This document shows positions 1-12,092 of a stretch of DNA of 64,000 nucleotides, piece by piece. Source of the stretch: Zychaea mexicana (taxonomy: Eukaryota; Mucoromycota; Mucoromycetes; Mucorales; Lichtheimiaceae); assembly GCF_025766255.1 (NCBI RefSeq), contig NW_026516678.1, positions 124,001-188,000 of the forward strand, read 5' to 3'. Each line of letters starts with the position of its first letter. Position 1 is the stretch's first letter. The position numbers and the translations under genes are program-made. A model generated the notes under the pieces. That model made no database searches, was not told where the DNA came from, and was given only the letters and a program-made list of their open reading frames with translations.

Positions 1-196
1 AAGCGTTACACACGTACCGGGAAGCAGAGATCTTTGATGTCCAAAAATTTTTGGACTGCTTAAATTTTTAGGTGAAAGCACAGTTGTGTCACGTCAGCCC
101 GAAATTATTCATAGAGGCAGAATCTGAGTGGATGAAGATCTCGGTAAACTTTGCGATTTCTGTATGCTCTAGATCCGCAAATGCCTCACGCAATGT

Positions 197-203
197 TATA
201 AAA
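197..203 (+). promoter_or_regulatory. TATA-like box of the first YcnI-like gene
   Basis: A TATAAAA motif lies about 80 nt before the ATG at 281, a plausible distance for a fungal core promoter. Nothing else in the first 280 bases looks like a gene. Confidence 0.4.
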
Positions 204-280
204 AGGACGAAATTTTCTTGTTTCAAAAAGTTTTTAACTATTGACGGCACGGTCACGACAACAAATCAACAATTATAAAC

Positions 281-1084
281 ATGGTTGCAACTGCATTGTT
301 CGCTTTGGCTGTACTTGCCATTCAAGGCTCGCACGCTCACTCGAGCTTCACCACTGAGCAGGCATTGGTATGTTTGTTTCGAATCATATAGGACTCATTC
401 CCTTTACTTTCATATAGATGATTCAGTATGTAACAGATCGAGTTTTTTTTCGTAATGATTAATCTTTCTATTTGATAGCCCGGTTCGTCTATGAACACAT
501 CTTTGGCCGTCAACCATGGCTGTGATGGTTCTCCCACCACTTCATTTTCAGTTACTGTACCTGAAGAAATTACTTCGATCGAGCCTGCTGAAATCACAAA
601 CTGGGTAAAAACGGCTTTTGTGCAAACTTGTTAAGAAGGGTTCACTTGATATATATCACAGAGTTGTACTAACTTTGATTTCATTTTGACATAAAAGACT
701 TTGGAAATCGAGTATCGTGATGCGTCGTCTTCTGGTGAGGGTAACAGCAGCAACCAAGCTATCAGCAGTTTCCGCTGGTCTGGAAACCTCGATCCCGAAG
801 CTACACAGGAGTTTGGCATGGTCATCGATATTCCCAACATTGATGTAAGCCAGGGCAACGTCACTTTGTTGTTCCCCACTGTGCAAGCATGGTAAGGACG
901 GACATTATTTCTTTTATTTGCTTCTTTCAGTGTCTGTTGATGTAGTAGTAGCAGGCACAGTAGCTAATGAGACGAAAACAAAATTATGGTAAATAGCGCA
1001 AATGGATCAATCGAAATGCTCGGTGAAGAGGCCCCACATATCATTGTCACTAGCGAAATCACGGAAGATCATGACCATGACCAT

Positions 1085-1120
<36 letters not shown>

Positions 1121-1222
1121 AGTGAGGATCAAGAAAGCGGTGCTCAGAAACTTGGTGAATCCTTCGCTGCTATGATGGCTGTCTCTGTGTTGGGTGCCGG
1201 ATACCAGTTCTTCAGCAACTGA
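281..1222 (+). CDS. YcnI/DUF1775-like secreted copper-binding protein with a His-Asp repeat
   Basis: Four exons (281-367, 479-604, 698-891, 997-1222) give 210 residues. A hydrophobic signal peptide ends in Ala-His-Ala just before a His, so the mature protein probably starts with His (HSSFTTEQAL). In bacterial YcnI the N-terminal His of the mature protein coordinates Cu(II). The family signature HGCDGSPT is at about residues 41-48, followed by FGMVIDIP and VTLLFPTVQAC. Then comes an unbroken run of alternating His and Asp (nt 1070-1120), a likely metal-binding linker, and a hydrophobic C-terminus after ESGAQ that resembles a GPI-attachment signal. The acceptor at 996/997 was chosen because it restores the Cys and the Asn-Gly seen in the paralogue at 8205-9118, which has the same intron positions and phases. 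Expected place: cell wall or plasma-membrane surface, in copper handling. The function in fungi is inferred. Confidence 0.8.
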
Positions 1223-1626
1223 GTACATCAATCACTACAAACATGATTAGAGAATCGTGGTGCTCTATAACACTTTTTAAAATATACAAGTATATTTATG
1301 TAATACATATGCCATATAAAATGAACCGTATATCTTCCTTTAGCAACTATATACCTCAGGACTTTATAAAACAGTATAAAGCTATACAGGGACAATCCTT
1401 TAAATGGACCAAGTTTAGAAAAAAATATCCGATTGCTCATGCACTAAACCACATTCCAGCCGTTACAGCATGGAGCTGAAGCGGGGGAACAAAACGCAGA
1501 AAGACATCTTCTTCCCTATTCCATTTTAAAAGATATACCAACTTCCACGCATAGATTTTTAAATTGAGAGAGAAGTTGTATTTGCGTATATATTATATAT
1601 ATTACCAGACGCTTAAACGTATTTCG

Positions 1627-4600
1627 ATGGCTAACATTGCCCCTTACATACCTAAGGTCAGCGATTCCTTAAGTCTGTTTAAGCGAAAAAAAAAGAATCT
1701 AAAATGCATTAACAAGTGCGCTAATTTAGTACATTCGGCTCCTCCATTCGGCAGAAGAAAATGTGCAGATTCCGTATAGACAGACACAATTTGGTGTCGT
1801 ACTTATGGTTGACATTGCTGGTAAGTTTTCTCTTGGACTTTTTCTGGTTACCCACAGCTCAATAATTTTCCCCGCAATTTTGTAGGATTTAGTACTGTAC
1901 GTGTTCTAGTTCGTATAAAAGAATGTATGAATATAGACACCGAAAAACGTGAAATATTGTAGTTGATGACGCTTGCAACAGAAAAAGGGGAATCAGGTGC
2001 AGAAGCGATAGCACTTGAAGTTGGTGCATACATGGGAGAGGTACATTTCGTAGAATTTCTGAGTAGACTATGAAGCATACGGAAGATGAAAGAACCTACA
2101 ATCTCTAAATTTGTCTTATCAATCAATAGTGTATTCGGATTATTGAGTTCTATGGCGGTGATGTGGTCAAGGTAAGACTTATCTACCTAACAGTATTGAA
2201 AGTATATACTTTATGTTCATGGGCCTCCCACAATACTATCAGTTTCTAGGCGACGCAGTACTTGTTTGCTTCCAACCCAACACAACTGGTCGCAGCCATT
2301 CACCTGACTCAAGTCCCCTCCCCCCGGAAGACCACGAAGTGTCCGCACGCAAAAAGAACATGCTGATGCGCCGAGCAGTCGAGTGTGGATTACAGCTCCT
2401 TGCCCGACTCTCTCATTATCAAGTTTACTTGACAGCCGAAGAACGAACAAAACATCGCAATGCCAGTGGAGAAATTAGACGTGGATCACAAGACGAAAGC
2501 GACAGTAAACCACGATATAGCATTTTTGACGTCAGAAATGAATATGAACGGCAATCGCAACAATCGCCATCCCAGCAGGAACACGTATCGGCAAGTAGCA
2601 GTGCTGGTTCTAGCAGCAGCACGAGCGTCCCCCGAGCTAAACGCAGAAAAGGCTCAAGAAGTGGGCCAAAACGTAGTGCGAGCGCTATCAGTAAACGTCA
2701 ACGGACGCGTGATGAAGATAATATACGCTCTTTGTCCTTTTCGCGTTGGGGGGTCATGAATATCTTGAAACGCATGTTTTTGCACGGCCAAAAGAAAAAG
2801 CAGCAGCGAAGACTGAGCGTAATGAGCGAAGTGTCAACGCATGATCTGAACACTATCGATCTCGAGCTTCATATCGCACTTGCATGCGGCGACGTAACTA
2901 ATATCGTCATTGGAGAGCTAGATCCTGATGAGAATGAAAAGCAGTGGGCTAACTCGTATCGAAACTCACTGCTGGTCAAACAAGGCGCGATGACTACAAG
3001 GAGCAATTATTACTTACAGTATCACGGACGCTTAGAATATGCCATCGGTGGCCCAGTGGTAGAGTCCTTGGACGACGCACTAGCGGTTGCTAAGGCAGGC
3101 GAAATGAGCATTACTAAAGAAGCATATGAGCGTATTCGACGTTTGACAATGGATTATTTGTCGTACGATCAACGCGATGGGTTCTACGTTGTGCGTGACA
3201 GAGATCCTGATGGAAACCATGGAATGCATCCAAGCAAATCATCATCCATGCAACCTTTTCGACAAGGAGCCCACCATCATCAAGTGAATCCGAATGCAAA
3301 TTACCTCCAAGATATGCCTGGTTTGATGCGACAGGCATCGCAGCTGAATATCGAGCCTCTTGTACCTCGCATACGAAACAAGTCCTATATGGAACTATCC
3401 GCCGAAGCCAACCCTTATTACTTCAAATACGTCAGCCGGAGCGCAGTGTATCGGCTATCTCGAACCCCGGATGGAAACTTCCAGGCACAATTCAGGGACG
3501 CCACTGTGATGTTTGTTAGCTTGGGAAAGGTGGACGTGGTTACAGACGAAGGTCTTCAAATTGTTCAAGACGCAATGAAGGCAGTTACAAAGTCGCTTGT
3601 CCGATACGAAGGAGTACTACAGCAATTTGCTATTGATGATAAAGGTGGAGCATCTTTTAAATCCAAAGGACAATCTAGCCGACATGAATTGATATTTTTT
3701 TAATAACCATCGTGTAGGTGCCACTTTACTCTGTGTATTTGGTCTTCCGCCATTCTCACACGAACGAGAGGCCGTTTTTGCTGCAAAGGCAGCTATTGAC
3801 GTCCGTGATCAGTACCGAAAACTCAAGTTTCCAGAGTTTGCGATATCTTTAGCGACAGGCGTCGTTTTTAATGCCGTAGTACCGCAAGGCAATCCGTTCC
3901 GCCGTGATCCCGGAATTGCTGGAGACGTCATTATCCTTGCGGTCCGTATGTTGAAGTTTCCATTCAGTAAGAAGCACGTCATATGTGACGAGGCGACCAA
4001 GCAACAAATTGGTGGGCTATGCGACTTTGACGATGTTGGCGAAAATTACGTCAAAGGCAAGATAAAGCCGGTCCAAATATACAGCATTCGAAAATTTGGG
4101 TTATGGGCTGGCAAGGGGAAGCGCTTACCAGTCCACCCTACCAATGACGATTTTGTCGGATACACGGTGCAAATGGAACGAGCAACGACTTTTTTCAATG
4201 ACTGGTGTGAAATGCATAACTATCATTTGATGGTCATATCAGGAGCCTCAGGTTCAGGGAAAACATATTTCTGCCAAAATCTTCAAGAGTCCATTACCAG
4301 CGACGACGTAGTAGTTTGGTAAGAAGAAAAGCATTGTCATGCCTATACATCGTATATGCGCGTTAAATTCCAGAAATTAACATAAACATGGTTACTTGCG
4401 CACTCTTATTGTTGTTTCCACAAGCTGGTCATCCTGTACAGAAGGTGAGCTAGGCGAATAAAAAGGATATAGGAAAGGGAAGAAGAGCACAGAGAGATGG
4501 GCAAAGCAAAGAGCCTAAAAAATGAAATGTTACCAGAACTAAATTCCCAAAGTCGAAAAAAGGACCAAATACTTTTTGCTCAGAAGCATGCTGACATCTT

Positions 4601-7600
4601 TGATGGAGCTCATTGCCTCTTCAGCAGTGCCACAAACAACAGATGCACCCATATCTCCAGGGTCAAAAGCATCTTTTACGCCGGATCCAGAATGCATTGT
4701 CGAAGTCAATGAAAAAAGTGAGATATCGCCAGATCTTAGCGGCAACTTGTTACGACGGCTTCATTCGTACAAGAAAAAGTCACACAACGCATTGCCCATT
4801 AGCCAGGATGTCACCGAAAGTGATATAAAGCAAAATATTCTCTATTGCCTTCACAAGTGCGGCGAAGATGACAACTACCTGCCACTATTTAATGTCATAT
4901 TTCCTTCAATGAGTGGAGTTGAAGAGAGCGCGTATACCGAACGATTAGACGAACGTACTCGTGAAAGACTGCTTTGCAACCTTATACTGCGGATGGTTCA
5001 ATTCGTCTCCAAGACTACGAATCTGGTGTTATTCTGTGACGATCTTCAATGTATGTTGGAATTATGTTATTCTTGTATGGCTTATCATGCGTATAACATC
5101 GTATTCGTACGACACTAGGGGCGGACCATGGATCTATCGAATGCCTTAAGCAGATGCATCAGGTCTGCAGCAAAATTATGCTGATTATTGCAACACGAAA
5201 ACCACGGGATTATCAAGTACCATTCATCGATGATATGCGTAAGACTGGGTCGTTTGAGCATATCATGTTGAATGGCCTCAATTCCGATGAAATTGGGGAT
5301 GTAGTGTTAAAATCTTTCCCCAAGAGTGTCGAGAAAGTCAGTCCAGCAATTATACGAGTAATTCAGGTAGGAAGCTGGGGGAAAATAGTGGCAGTGGCAA
5401 AAATTTACGTTATGAAAGAGAAAGCTCACATGAAATCGTTCTCATACAGGAGCGAACACACGGTAATCCGCTTTATGTCAAGTACGTGCTTCTCAGCAGT
5501 ATGTTGTGAGTTTGCTGATAGATTTTGATTTTGGCTAACCTTGTTATTGTGTCGAAAACGATGTCAAATGATAAAAAAAAGAAACGTTGCCATTCTACTG
5601 AAAGATTTCAATCACGTTACAGTGTTAAACGGACGACTCGTTCCAAGCAGCAACCGTTTCGATCTGGAAGATTTGCTAGGAGACTTCAACTTTAAGCGAA
5701 TCATCAAGATGCAGTACGATCGGCTGGATACCAGTTTTCAGGAGTTTCTTGTAGTATGTTGTAGAAAGAGCATCGCCAGACAGGGGTGATTGCGGATATG
5801 ACCTTGCGAGATATACATTTTGCAAAAGTCTGACAAAAGATCACTACTATAGGTGGCAAGCTGCCTGGATCAATACTTTAGCGTATACGAAGTAGGAGCT
5901 GTCATTAAATCAAGTAATGAAATGTTCATCGACCACAATCTGGACCAAATACGAGAGGAGATCCGGAAGCACGACATTTACAAGTTTTTGGAGCCAGGTT
6001 ACCATGGCAACTCTCTGGAGAACACGGCCGATCTGTATTCGTTTACACATATTGCAGTTCCTGACAGTATTTACGACATGGTTTCGTTTGAGACGCGTAA
6101 CGACCTACATCAAAAGCTTGCCCGGTACTACGAAGGCAAACTCGATCGCGGAAACTATGCACAGCTTCTCGGAAAAGTTACAAGGCATTATTTACAAACT
6201 GATCGTTTGGGGAAACAATTATATTATTTAGAAGCACTGGCGCGACTTGATATGCGGTCGCTCCTATTGCCCGAAGCAGCCAGACATCTACAACAAATCG
6301 TCATCATTTTGGAGGCCAATGAAGATCTAGCAGCTCAATACGGCCTTATACACCGCAGCGACATTTATCGCAAGCTCGGCATATGCTTGACCATGCGAAG
6401 TGAATTCCGCGAGGGCGAGAAATATCTGCTCAAATCGCTCCACTGTCTCGGTTTCCCATGGCCGGACAGCAACTTTGAATTTTTCCGGCGCTTTTGGATG
6501 ATACAATTTTCTCAATGGCGTCATCGCCACGGTCTCATCATACGCAAGCACCACGCGATGGTAAAGAAGGCGCTGGGACTTCGAGTGATCGAGGTGATGA
6601 TGCAGCTTTGTCATATCTACCATCTACGAGGCATAGGTGACCTGTTCGTATACGCATGTTCGGTCGGACTAAACGTGTGTGAGCGCATCCAAGATACAGG
6701 ATATCGATATACGTACTTTCTCGGTCGTGCAGCGTTACTCAACTGGCTCAACGATCACAAAACCACAGGTGTATATTACATGTCGCGCGCATTGGTCCAA
6801 ATGGGAGATAGTTCCGATCCAGGCACGCTCAATACCTGTGCCCTCTTATGCTTCTCATCGGGTCAATATAAAAAAGCGTGTAAACTTCTTTATCAATCCT
6901 TAGAAGCCACGCAAACCCTAGGTGTTGTGACCAGTTGTCAAGAGTTCTACCGAGGAGTTCGCTTGATTGCAACTATACGCATATTCGAAGGAACGCTGGA
7001 CACGTCGCCTGGTGACCAAGCTTTGCTGAAGCAAATGGCTGATACAGCACACTGTAACGGTGATTATCAGGTCGAGATCTGGCTAGCAATCTACCAAGTA
7101 GCGAACGCTTTGGTCATGTGTCGTCTTCGCGATGCTCGTCCATTTGTACTTTTATTGGAAGCACAGGTGATGGGCGTCCCAGACTATCTGCGTGTTGCTA
7201 TTCATGGTACTTTGGTATATTATTATGCTCGCTGCAAGAAACGCCGTCGAGCATTTAAGCATACCGCTCATTTTCTCAGTTATCTTCCTACATTAACAAC
7301 AACAGGTAATGAGATCTTCAATCAAACCAGTCACATCCATAGCGCTAATATACCTGCTTCCTTTTTAAATAGCCAACATTCTTCCAGTGTACGGCCTTAT
7401 ATTTGGAGCCATGGCTTTCTATCATATGGCAGAAGTTGGTGACAGAGAATATTACACAGCCGTCAACGAGAGGTTTGACATATTCATCGAAAGCGTCAAT
7501 AGCCTGAACCGAGCTTTTCAAAAAGTGAAGTTTTGGGAATTCATGCAGCCTTGCCTGTACCTAGCTCGAGCCCTTCAGTACATCAGTACGGATCGTACTG

Positions 7601-7947
7601 TGGAAGGATATACGGTAATACGAAAAGAAATCAACCAGTGATTAAATACCTGACGCTGAATGTTTATATAGGTACTCTACCATGGCTTAAACGAGATGCA
7701 TTTTATGCACGAAATACGATTTCTCAAAGCATTCTATTGTTCGGTTTTGGGAAAATATGCCTTTACTGCCGAAGAACGCACTGACTGGACAAATCAAGCT
7801 AAGGAAGCCTTCGTACAACTTGGCATACCTCATGCTGAGTATTGTAATCCAGACCCATCCTTGCCTGCTCGGACAGCTATGATGCGTTCCTTACCTTCCA
7901 CACAGCCTGTGGCTACAGAAAATGATGATGGAAATGCTGCTCCTTAG
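1627..7947 (+). CDS. Soluble adenylyl cyclase-like protein (ADCY10 family)
   Basis: Fifteen exons: 1627-1656, 1730-1820, 1886-1896, 1963-2040, 2130-2171, 2243-3644, 3718-4318, 4425-4444, 4553-5050, 5119-5366, 5450-5481, 5582-5753, 5853-7305, 7388-7614, 7672-7947 (1,726 residues; human ADCY10 has about 1,610). Cyclase domain C1 has GVVLMVDIAGFS (metal Asp about 38) and GGDVVKFLGDAVLV (Asp about 88, with the Lys that in sAC lies in the bicarbonate site). It is split by about 190 residues rich in Ser, Arg and Lys before resuming at LELHIALACGDV. C2 spans about 500-680 (LLCVFGLPPFSHERE). A P-loop GASGSGKT is near 727 and FCDDLQWADH, typical of STAND/AAA-type ATPases, near 920. The remainder is a long helical, TPR-like region. 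The enzyme should convert ATP to cAMP, perhaps in response to bicarbonate, calcium or ATP as in animals; that regulation is inferred. The 11-nt and 20-nt exons are needed to keep frame. The start is the first ATG in the open frame. Confidence 0.85.
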
Positions 7948-8204
7948 TTTTACTTACTCAGAACACCCATAACCACTGTAAAGTTAAACATGTTATATAA
8001 TATATATTTAAAGTGTAGCCAGAGAAAAGTCATGGTACACGGATAGTACGTTAGATGATACAGGAGTTAGATAAACACAATAATAGTAATGATGCGCAAT
8101 ATGTATATATGATAATATTCACTTGTCTATAATGAGACAAGAGGCAACTTGAGAAGAGATATATTTAATTGATATGTGTGTGCAGCGTCTCCTTTGATTT
8201 TCTT

Positions 8205-9118
8205 TTACAAAAGCTGGTAGGCGGCACCGATGGCACTAGCCAAAACGGCTGCAGACAAACCGAAAAACTGCTGGGCGCCGCTTTCATCATCGCGCGAAGA
8301 ACTGTCGTCGCCGCTCGAGTGACCATCATCTTCAGGTGAAGATGGGGTGCTGGTGATGGTAAGTGCGGGAGCAGGCGATTGACCGGCAGCTTCAGAGGCT
8401 GCATCGTCACCTTCGAAGACCCACTCTCTGGTTCCGTTCTCACTAAATATAATCAAGGATATATGTTATACAATGTCCTATTTCTTCTTTTGTATTGCGT
8501 CTAGTCCAATTACGAGAACCGTTGTATACATACCAGCGTTGAACGGCAGGGAAGTACAATGTGACGTTTTGCTGGCTCACATCGATATCGGGTACTTGAA
8601 TAAGCACACCAAAGGCTTGATAAGACGTATCTTCCAAAGGTCCACCCACCCAGGTAAAGTTGCTTATAGGGCCTGATGAGCCATTGCGGTGAATAAGGGT
8701 CAAGTTCTAATAAGAAATGCGCATATTAGAGTTTTGTCATTGCTTATTAAAACTGGAATTCAGATTGGAGAATGAGCGAAAAGAAAAAAAATTACCCAAC
8801 CATCGATTTCTTGGGGCTCAACAGAGGTGATCTGATCAGGAACAGAAACGGACAATTCAACAGTGGGAGAGCCATCACAGCCGTGACCAACAGCTAGAGA
8901 CGTGTTGAGTTGCACACCAGGCTAATAGCAAACAAGAACAAATCAGTGTCGATATTGCTTAATTGCAAGAAAAAGAAAATGCAGCTTCTTTTTCGTGCTT
9001 CTTTTGAAATAAGTACCAAAGTTTCATCAGTGGTGAAAACGACGTGGGCATCAGCGGTTAAAGCCATCAATCCCAGCAAGGCAAGGCACAGACCAGCGCG
9101 ACGAGTAGTGAGCACCAT
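8205..9118 (-). CDS. YcnI/DUF1775-like secreted copper-binding protein (paralogue)
   Basis: Exons from the 5' end: 9118-9017, 8921-8796, 8706-8534, 8442-8205 (212 residues). A signal peptide ending TADA is followed by HVVFTTDETL, so the mature N-terminus is predicted to be the copper-ligand His. It has GHGCDGSPT, FGVLIQVPDIDVSQ and VTLYFPAVQRC, all in register with the protein encoded at 281-1222, and the two genes share all three intron positions. In place of the His-Asp run it has a linker rich in Ser, Asp and Pro. The C-terminus again has ESGAQ followed by a hydrophobic tail, pointing to a GPI anchor. It is convergent with the cyclase gene, whose stop lies about 260 bases away. Role: extracellular copper binding or delivery, inferred from the bacterial family. 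Confidence 0.8.
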
Positions 9119-9206
9119 TTTTTCTTTAATTACTCGAAAGCGTGTGAGAACGGTTTAAAAGAGTAGTAGTAGAGTGATCAAAAAGACTCCTGGCATTTTG
9201 TCGCTG

Positions 9207-9214
9207 TTTATATA
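9207..9214 (-). promoter_or_regulatory. TATA-like box of the second YcnI-like gene
   Basis: On the minus strand TATATAAA lies about 90 nt before the ATG at 9118. Confidence 0.4.
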
Positions 9215-9218
9215 GACA

Positions 9219-10341
9219 AAAAGCTGGCGTTTTGTTGTGTGGAGAGCAAAATTCTCTCATTTCTTTTGTTTAAGTCCGCAATCTTATCGCCGGTGTGGTG
9301 CGTGAACCGGGAAATCCTGCTGGTGGCACCATCAGAAAACATTCATCATCTTAATCTTGTTTTGTGTCTTTATGCTAAACATTCCCTTTTCGTTCAAGCT
9401 TATATAGCGCTCATCATCCTCGTGATGCCGATATTTGAAACTAGGAGATTAAAGCCCACCTTAAACAAGTCGAGACTTGTGTTACTTATGTTAATGCTAG
9501 GATATACGTGCTTTGATGTTTCCACAGATGTGTTACCATTGAAGCCATATTCGTCCAATGAGATCATCGACTACAGCAAAACGCTCGCATTTTGGATCTG
9601 GGCGGGGAGGGATGTGGTCAAGGACTTGTTTTATCACGATTCGATGATCTCTGTACCTTCGCTATGACGATCGATTTTATTTCGTTAAGGTAGAACTAAA
9701 GTTGGACTCAGTTGACAAGGATAAGGGATGACACAAAAACCTGAGGACGTCGTGTTTGTAGCTAAATCGTTATTGGTACGATACATATTCTCGATTCCAC
9801 CCTAATTGTTGTTCCGTTCGTCTATGGTTGATTATCACATCAAAGAAAAGTTCATAAGTGAGCTGAAGGTTTTCACATTAAAGTTGTTGTGAAAAGCCAA
9901 TTTTAACCGTATCACGAAAACAGGGAAGATCAGCCAATTAAATTACTCTAGACAGCAAAATGCTCGCATTTACACTTCCCGGCTTCCGGTTGGTGGGAAT
10001 CTAGATTTCTGGTATGTGATCTGAACATGCTATTTATTCCCTAAAGCTCGGTTACTATCAAGGAGCGTGATTGTGATGTGTTTTAACGAAGGATTACGCG
10101 GTGTCATGCGGATATGGTGACCCGTTGAGGTATCTTATTTTTTGAGAAATCGAAAACACATTGACATGTACGGAGGCGATTTTCGATGCTCAAATAGAGA
10201 AAAGCGTGAGCAAGGGTGATATTAAAGTTTGATCTATTGATCCAGCATTATTTTCAACAAGTGATCAAAAATCCATTGCTACATGATTGAAGTAACGCAA
10301 AGCACATATTATACAATAAACATAACTTTGGTACACTGGAT
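9219..10341. other. Intergenic, no supported gene
   Basis: An open frame at 9239-9667 on the plus strand has no ATG near its 5' end and no recognisable domain. The rest is AT-rich and carries stops in all frames. I see no RNA gene or repeat. Confidence 0.5.
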
Positions 10342-11558
10342 TTATTCTTCTACTTTTTCTACTGGTACATCATCCCAATAGCTATCCTTTACATTTTCCA
10401 CACTGGTTTTTGGAAATGTTATTACAGAAAGATCATTAAAGACCTTATTGTCATCGAATTCTTTTGGAAACGACGTGCAGTCGACCAACTCGACCGCTGG
10501 TATCAAGTACGGACATTCTCGACGCAAATCCCTTTCTAGTTGACTAAGTATATGCGTTAAAATATGTATTTGCTGATATGGCACCAACCAAAATAATGAT
10601 AATGTTCACAAGCGAAATATATCGACGACTTACGTTCCAACATACATATCGAACCGATTCGCAATCATGATGACATTCGGTAATGATTCTTTATCCCAGT
10701 TCGCACTCAGTGTGTTGCTATACAGTCCTCGACCGCAATGCGGCATATAGAACAACGTCGGTCGTGATACTTTTCGCTTGCCATCCTAACGGTTATGTAA
10801 AATAATCTTAGTCTCCATAGAAACTCTTGCTTAAAACGATGAAAAAGGTGATATTATACCTCGTTTGTTTCTATCACATCTATATTATATGACTTGGACA
10901 GTTCCTTATCTAACTCGGTCATGACTGGATCATAAATTGACACCTTTTCTACACTCTAGCAAAGACAATAACAATGGGGATGTTACTTAATTCACTTGGC
11001 TAATCATCCATAAAAATAGTTGGAAAAGAAAGGTAGAGAGCCATACCTTGAGCATATCCCGTAATAATAATGCCAGTATAAATTGATACTGTGCGTTTTT
11101 AGAGTGTTGCATAGATCCAATGCCATAACAAATCAATTCCTGTGGTTGCGTTGGTATAAGTTGTTGCTCTAAGATGTCTGCTGCCGTTATTCAGAAAAGC
11201 GTATCATAAAATGAGTTCTTTGTAATAATTTTTTTTACCTAAAAGATCTTTGTAAAATTGACTGTCACCAAGGGCCTCACTGAATATATATAAATACACA
11301 CGCACAGTTGATGAGAGCCTTGAGCAGTGCGATGGTCGAGAAGATAATTTTTCACTCTTTTCAAGCTAGTTACCGTCGTTGAGCGAGGATCGGTTCGAGA
11401 TCATTCAAGGTGTAATCAATGGAATCTTTGAAAACGTAACGATTCTTCTTTTTGTTTTTCGAGCGTTTACTATTGTTGCCAGCACCACCAATAGACATGT
11501 ATTTAAACCTCTTTTCCACCGTTACAAAGCCGTCATCTTCTAATTGCTTCGACGTCAT
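10342..11558 (-). CDS. SRR1-like domain protein
   Basis: Six exons from the 5' end: 11558-11374, 11279-11239, 11177-11047, 10955-10860, 10785-10634, 10543-10342 (268 residues). The SRR1 signature is clear: ELICYGIGSMQHSKNAQYQ, then VSIYDPVMTELDKEL, then PTLFYMPHCGRGLYSNTL and a C-terminal NDLSVITFPKT. Members include plant SRR1 (light and clock signalling), yeast Ber1 (microtubule-related phenotype) and animal SRR1L; the biochemical activity is not settled. The N-terminus is Lys- and Asn-rich. The last acceptor (before nt 10543) was chosen because upstream AGs give a stop. The 534 bases between this start and the next gene contain both 5' regions and nothing else recognisable. Confidence 0.8.
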
Positions 11559-12092
11559 GTTGAAAATGTCAAAAGTATAACTTTAGGTAAAATTATGAGG
11601 TGCCACTTTCCCTTTTCAGAGTTGGCGGAGACTGCGTATGTGAAAGGTAAATTTGATCCAACTTGTCCCACCCTGTCTCGCACCCCCACATGAGAACGAC
11701 CGTCCTGTTCAATGGAGGACTCAACAAATGAGGTGCGGACGACACGTATTATTCCATTTCATGTTGCATTATGGAGTGGAAGGAGCAAGCATTAATTGAC
11801 CTTCTATAATCAGCTTTTAAAAACAATTATTTTATTTGTGCTGTGATGGATTTAACGTGAATAAGGCCGGTGATATTCTGTTACGGTGAATCTGTTGGTA
11901 ACCCGATCCGGTAACCTGCAGCGCCTTCAGATATAAGGACACACTCTTTACTCGCATATATTAAGGACAGCATTCCTTACACGCCAACTCTTAGGCTTTT
12001 AGCAGAGAACTCCGAACGTATTTTTACGCTAAAGATCCTTTTCGCCCTTCTGTTCTTTCTTGTTTTCCTTACCTTTTTCTTTGTCCTCCAAC

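Noticed and set aside
9239..9667. 142-codon plus-strand frame with a hydrophobic segment
   Set aside because: No ATG near the 5' end, no splice support or family match, and it overlaps the promoter of the minus-strand copper-protein gene.
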